In this document: piece by piece, positions 5,175-6,133 of the stretch
Position numbering within the stretch: position 1 is the stretch's first letter
Layout of the letters: every line of letters begins with the position of its first letter
NCBI GenBank assembly: GCA_015486705.1
Contig: WFRG01000005.1
Location: 1 to 6,133 of the forward strand
DNA from: Hippea sp.
GTDB lineage: Bacteria > Campylobacterota_A > Desulfurellia > Desulfurellales > Hippeaceae
DNA length: 6,133 nt
Direction of reading: 5' to 3'
Program-made: the position numbers and the translations under genes
The notes under the pieces: model-generated
Seen by the model: only the letters and a program-made list of their open reading frames with translations
What the model was told of the DNA's origin: nothing
Databases searched by the model: none

Positions 5175-6133
5175 GTTAGTCTCCTTAATATTTCATAGGC
5201 AATCTTTAGCTTCTCAGATTTTTCAACCCTCTCTATTTCACCCTTTTTGTGAATTATTACAACTTCATTATAGTCCGAACCAAATGCAATATCGCTCCTC
5301 TTAACATCATTAGCTACTATGAACTCCAAGCCTTTCTTTTCTATTTTTTTCTTTGCATTCTCTAAAAGGTCATGTGTTTCAGCTGCAAACCCAACGAGCC
5401 TTACTTTTTTTCCCAAAGATTTAGCATATTTACCTATCTCAACAGTAACGTCTGGGTTCTCCATAAAATGTAATCCAAACCCACCGTTGCCTTCTTTTTT
5501 TATCTTCTTACTCTCTCTTTTCTCAGGTTTAAAATCAGCTATGGCCGCAGCCATTATAACGATCAATTCATCTTCTTTTTCAATTTCACTCTTGAGGGCA
5601 TTCAACATATCTACCGTGGAGCTTACATCTATACGTTTTATTCCGAATGGTGTTTCTAAACATACTTTGCCCGTTATAAGAGTTACATCTGCACCCAAAT
5701 ACTTAGCCATTTTAGCCAAAGCAAAACCCATCTTTCCACTTGACCTATTCGTCAGATATCTAACAGGGTCAATTGCCTCAGAGGTTGGTCCAGCTGTTAC
5801 AATAATTTTTTTACCCTTTAAAATATCAGGATAAAAACAGGACTCTATTGCGTCTGCAATGTGATTTTCATTGGCTATATGTCCAACACCTACAGTATTG
5901 CAAGCAAGTTCGCCTTCAACAGGCTCAACTGTTAACCACCCCAAATCTCTCAACCTATTCAAATGTCCTTGAATTATCGGGTTTAAATACATATGGCTAT
6001 TCATAGCAGGGGCAACAACCTTCTTAGCATCCGTAGCCAAAGCGATTAAGCTCACGGGGTCATCTGCAATTCCACAGGAAATTTTTGATATAATGTTTGC
6101 CGTCGCAGGAACAACTGCAAGAACATCTGCCCA
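5171..6133 (-). CDS. coaBC: CoaBC, phosphopantothenoylcysteine decarboxylase / phosphopantothenate-cysteine ligase (5' end outside window)
   Basis: Bifunctional cytosolic enzyme of coenzyme A synthesis: CoaB joins 4'-phosphopantothenate to cysteine using CTP, and FMN-dependent CoaC decarboxylates the product to 4'-phosphopantetheine. The open frame runs to the window edge, giving 320 visible residues. A GTG at 6055 is internal, because the codons before it read WADVLAVVPATANIISK, a conserved CoaC segment. Visible CoaC landmarks are the PAMN motif (residues 42-45) and the clamp cysteine C78 in ACNTVGVG. The CoaB half starts near residue 108 with VTAGPTSEAIDPVRY, followed by TNRSSGKMG (N129 matches the family's conserved Asn) and KKIKK before the NPD motif. 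Roughly 75-80 N-terminal residues, including the CoaC catalytic His region, are missing only because of the window edge. The family usually reads ACGD at the clamp, so ACNT is divergent. The TGA stop overlaps the hisD start by 4 bp, so the two are probably co-transcribed. Confidence 0.96.
   Translation of the reverse strand, partial: WADVLAVVPATANIISKISCGIADDPVSLIALATDAKKVVAPAMNSHMYLNPIIQGHLNRLRDLGWLTVEPVEGELACNTVGVGHIANENHIADAIESCFYPDILKGKKIIVTAGPTSEAIDPVRYLTNRSSGKMGFALAKMAKYLGADVTLITGKVCLETPFGIKRIDVSSTVDMLNALKSEIEKEDELIVIMAAAIADFKPEKRESKKIKKEGNGGFGLHFMENPDVTVEIGKYAKSLGKKVRLVGFAAETHDLLENAKKKIEKKGLEFIVANDVKRSDIAFGSDYNEVVIIHKKGEIERVEKSEKLKIAYEILRRLT
5181..5186 (-). promoter_or_regulatory. Shine-Dalgarno site fixing the TTG start of hisD
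   Basis: AAGGAG lies 6 nt before TTG at 5174-5172, inside the last codons of coaBC. The next in-frame Met lies far inside the conserved region, so the TTG is the only sensible start. Strong SD plus weak start codon plus overlap with the upstream stop (TTGA) suggests translational coupling. Confidence 0.8.

Noticed and set aside
5319..5834. Plus-strand open frame of 171 codons
   Set aside because: It lies wholly antisense to the CoaB half of coaBC, which has clear family motifs; its product is Ser/Phe-rich low-complexity without recognisable domains.
6053..6055. GTG at 6055 as the start of coaBC
   Set aside because: The frame upstream to the window edge encodes conserved CoaC sequence (PATANIISK, CGIADD), so the gene extends beyond the window.
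1..6133. tRNA, rRNA, CRISPR array, insertion sequence or attachment site
   Set aside because: Nearly all bases are in intact metabolic genes; no tandem spaced repeats, transposase, or structured RNA gene was seen in the short gaps.

Overview
The window is an A+T-rich bacterial stretch in which every supported gene lies on the minus strand, so the biological order runs from high to low coordinates. It holds seven genes, two of them cut by the window edges, in two tightly packed transcription units separated by one 117-bp intergenic gap (3332-3448). A fused CoaBC, Shine-Dalgarno sites at most starts and a sigma70-like promoter point to a bacterium. The abundance of iron-sulfur proteins, a split 'archaeal-type' glutamate synthase and a lysine-rich, low-GC style fit an anaerobic, perhaps thermophilic lineage. 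Desulfurellales (Hippea/Desulfurella), Deferribacterales or similar deep-branching groups are my guess from general resemblance; no marker in the window fixes the taxon.

Unit 1 (6133 to 3449): the C-terminal 320 residues of CoaBC (phosphopantothenoylcysteine decarboxylase / phosphopantothenate-cysteine ligase, coenzyme A synthesis), then hisD (histidinol dehydrogenase, last two steps of histidine synthesis; TTG start overlapping the coaBC stop), then a short GNAT acetyltransferase resembling short-form N-acetylglutamate synthases, with a cysteine-bearing tail. The genes overlap by 4 bp and about 23 bp, which suggests co-transcription and translational coupling.

Gap (3332-3448): the AT-rich spacer has a good promoter for unit 2 (TTGACA, 17 bp, TAATAT). 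It also has a 28-bp near-perfect palindrome just upstream of the promoter and a second 10-bp inverted repeat that brackets the -35 box and overlaps the -10. This looks like a regulated promoter; the regulator is not identifiable from the window.

Unit 2 (3331 to 1): an FMN/iron-sulfur glutamate synthase core protein (GTG start), a ferredoxin-like protein with four [4Fe-4S] motifs, an FAD/NAD(P)H pyridine nucleotide-disulfide-type oxidoreductase, and the first 27 codons of a class II glutamine amidotransferase. The three junctions are 10-11 nt long and each stop codon runs into the next Shine-Dalgarno site. Together they read as a split glutamate synthase: the amidotransferase would release ammonia from glutamine, the FMN protein would make glutamate from 2-oxoglutarate, and the flavoprotein and poly-cluster protein would feed electrons. 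The GXGXG structural domain of classical GltB is not in the window and may be encoded further downstream. No RNA genes, mobile elements or CRISPR arrays were seen.
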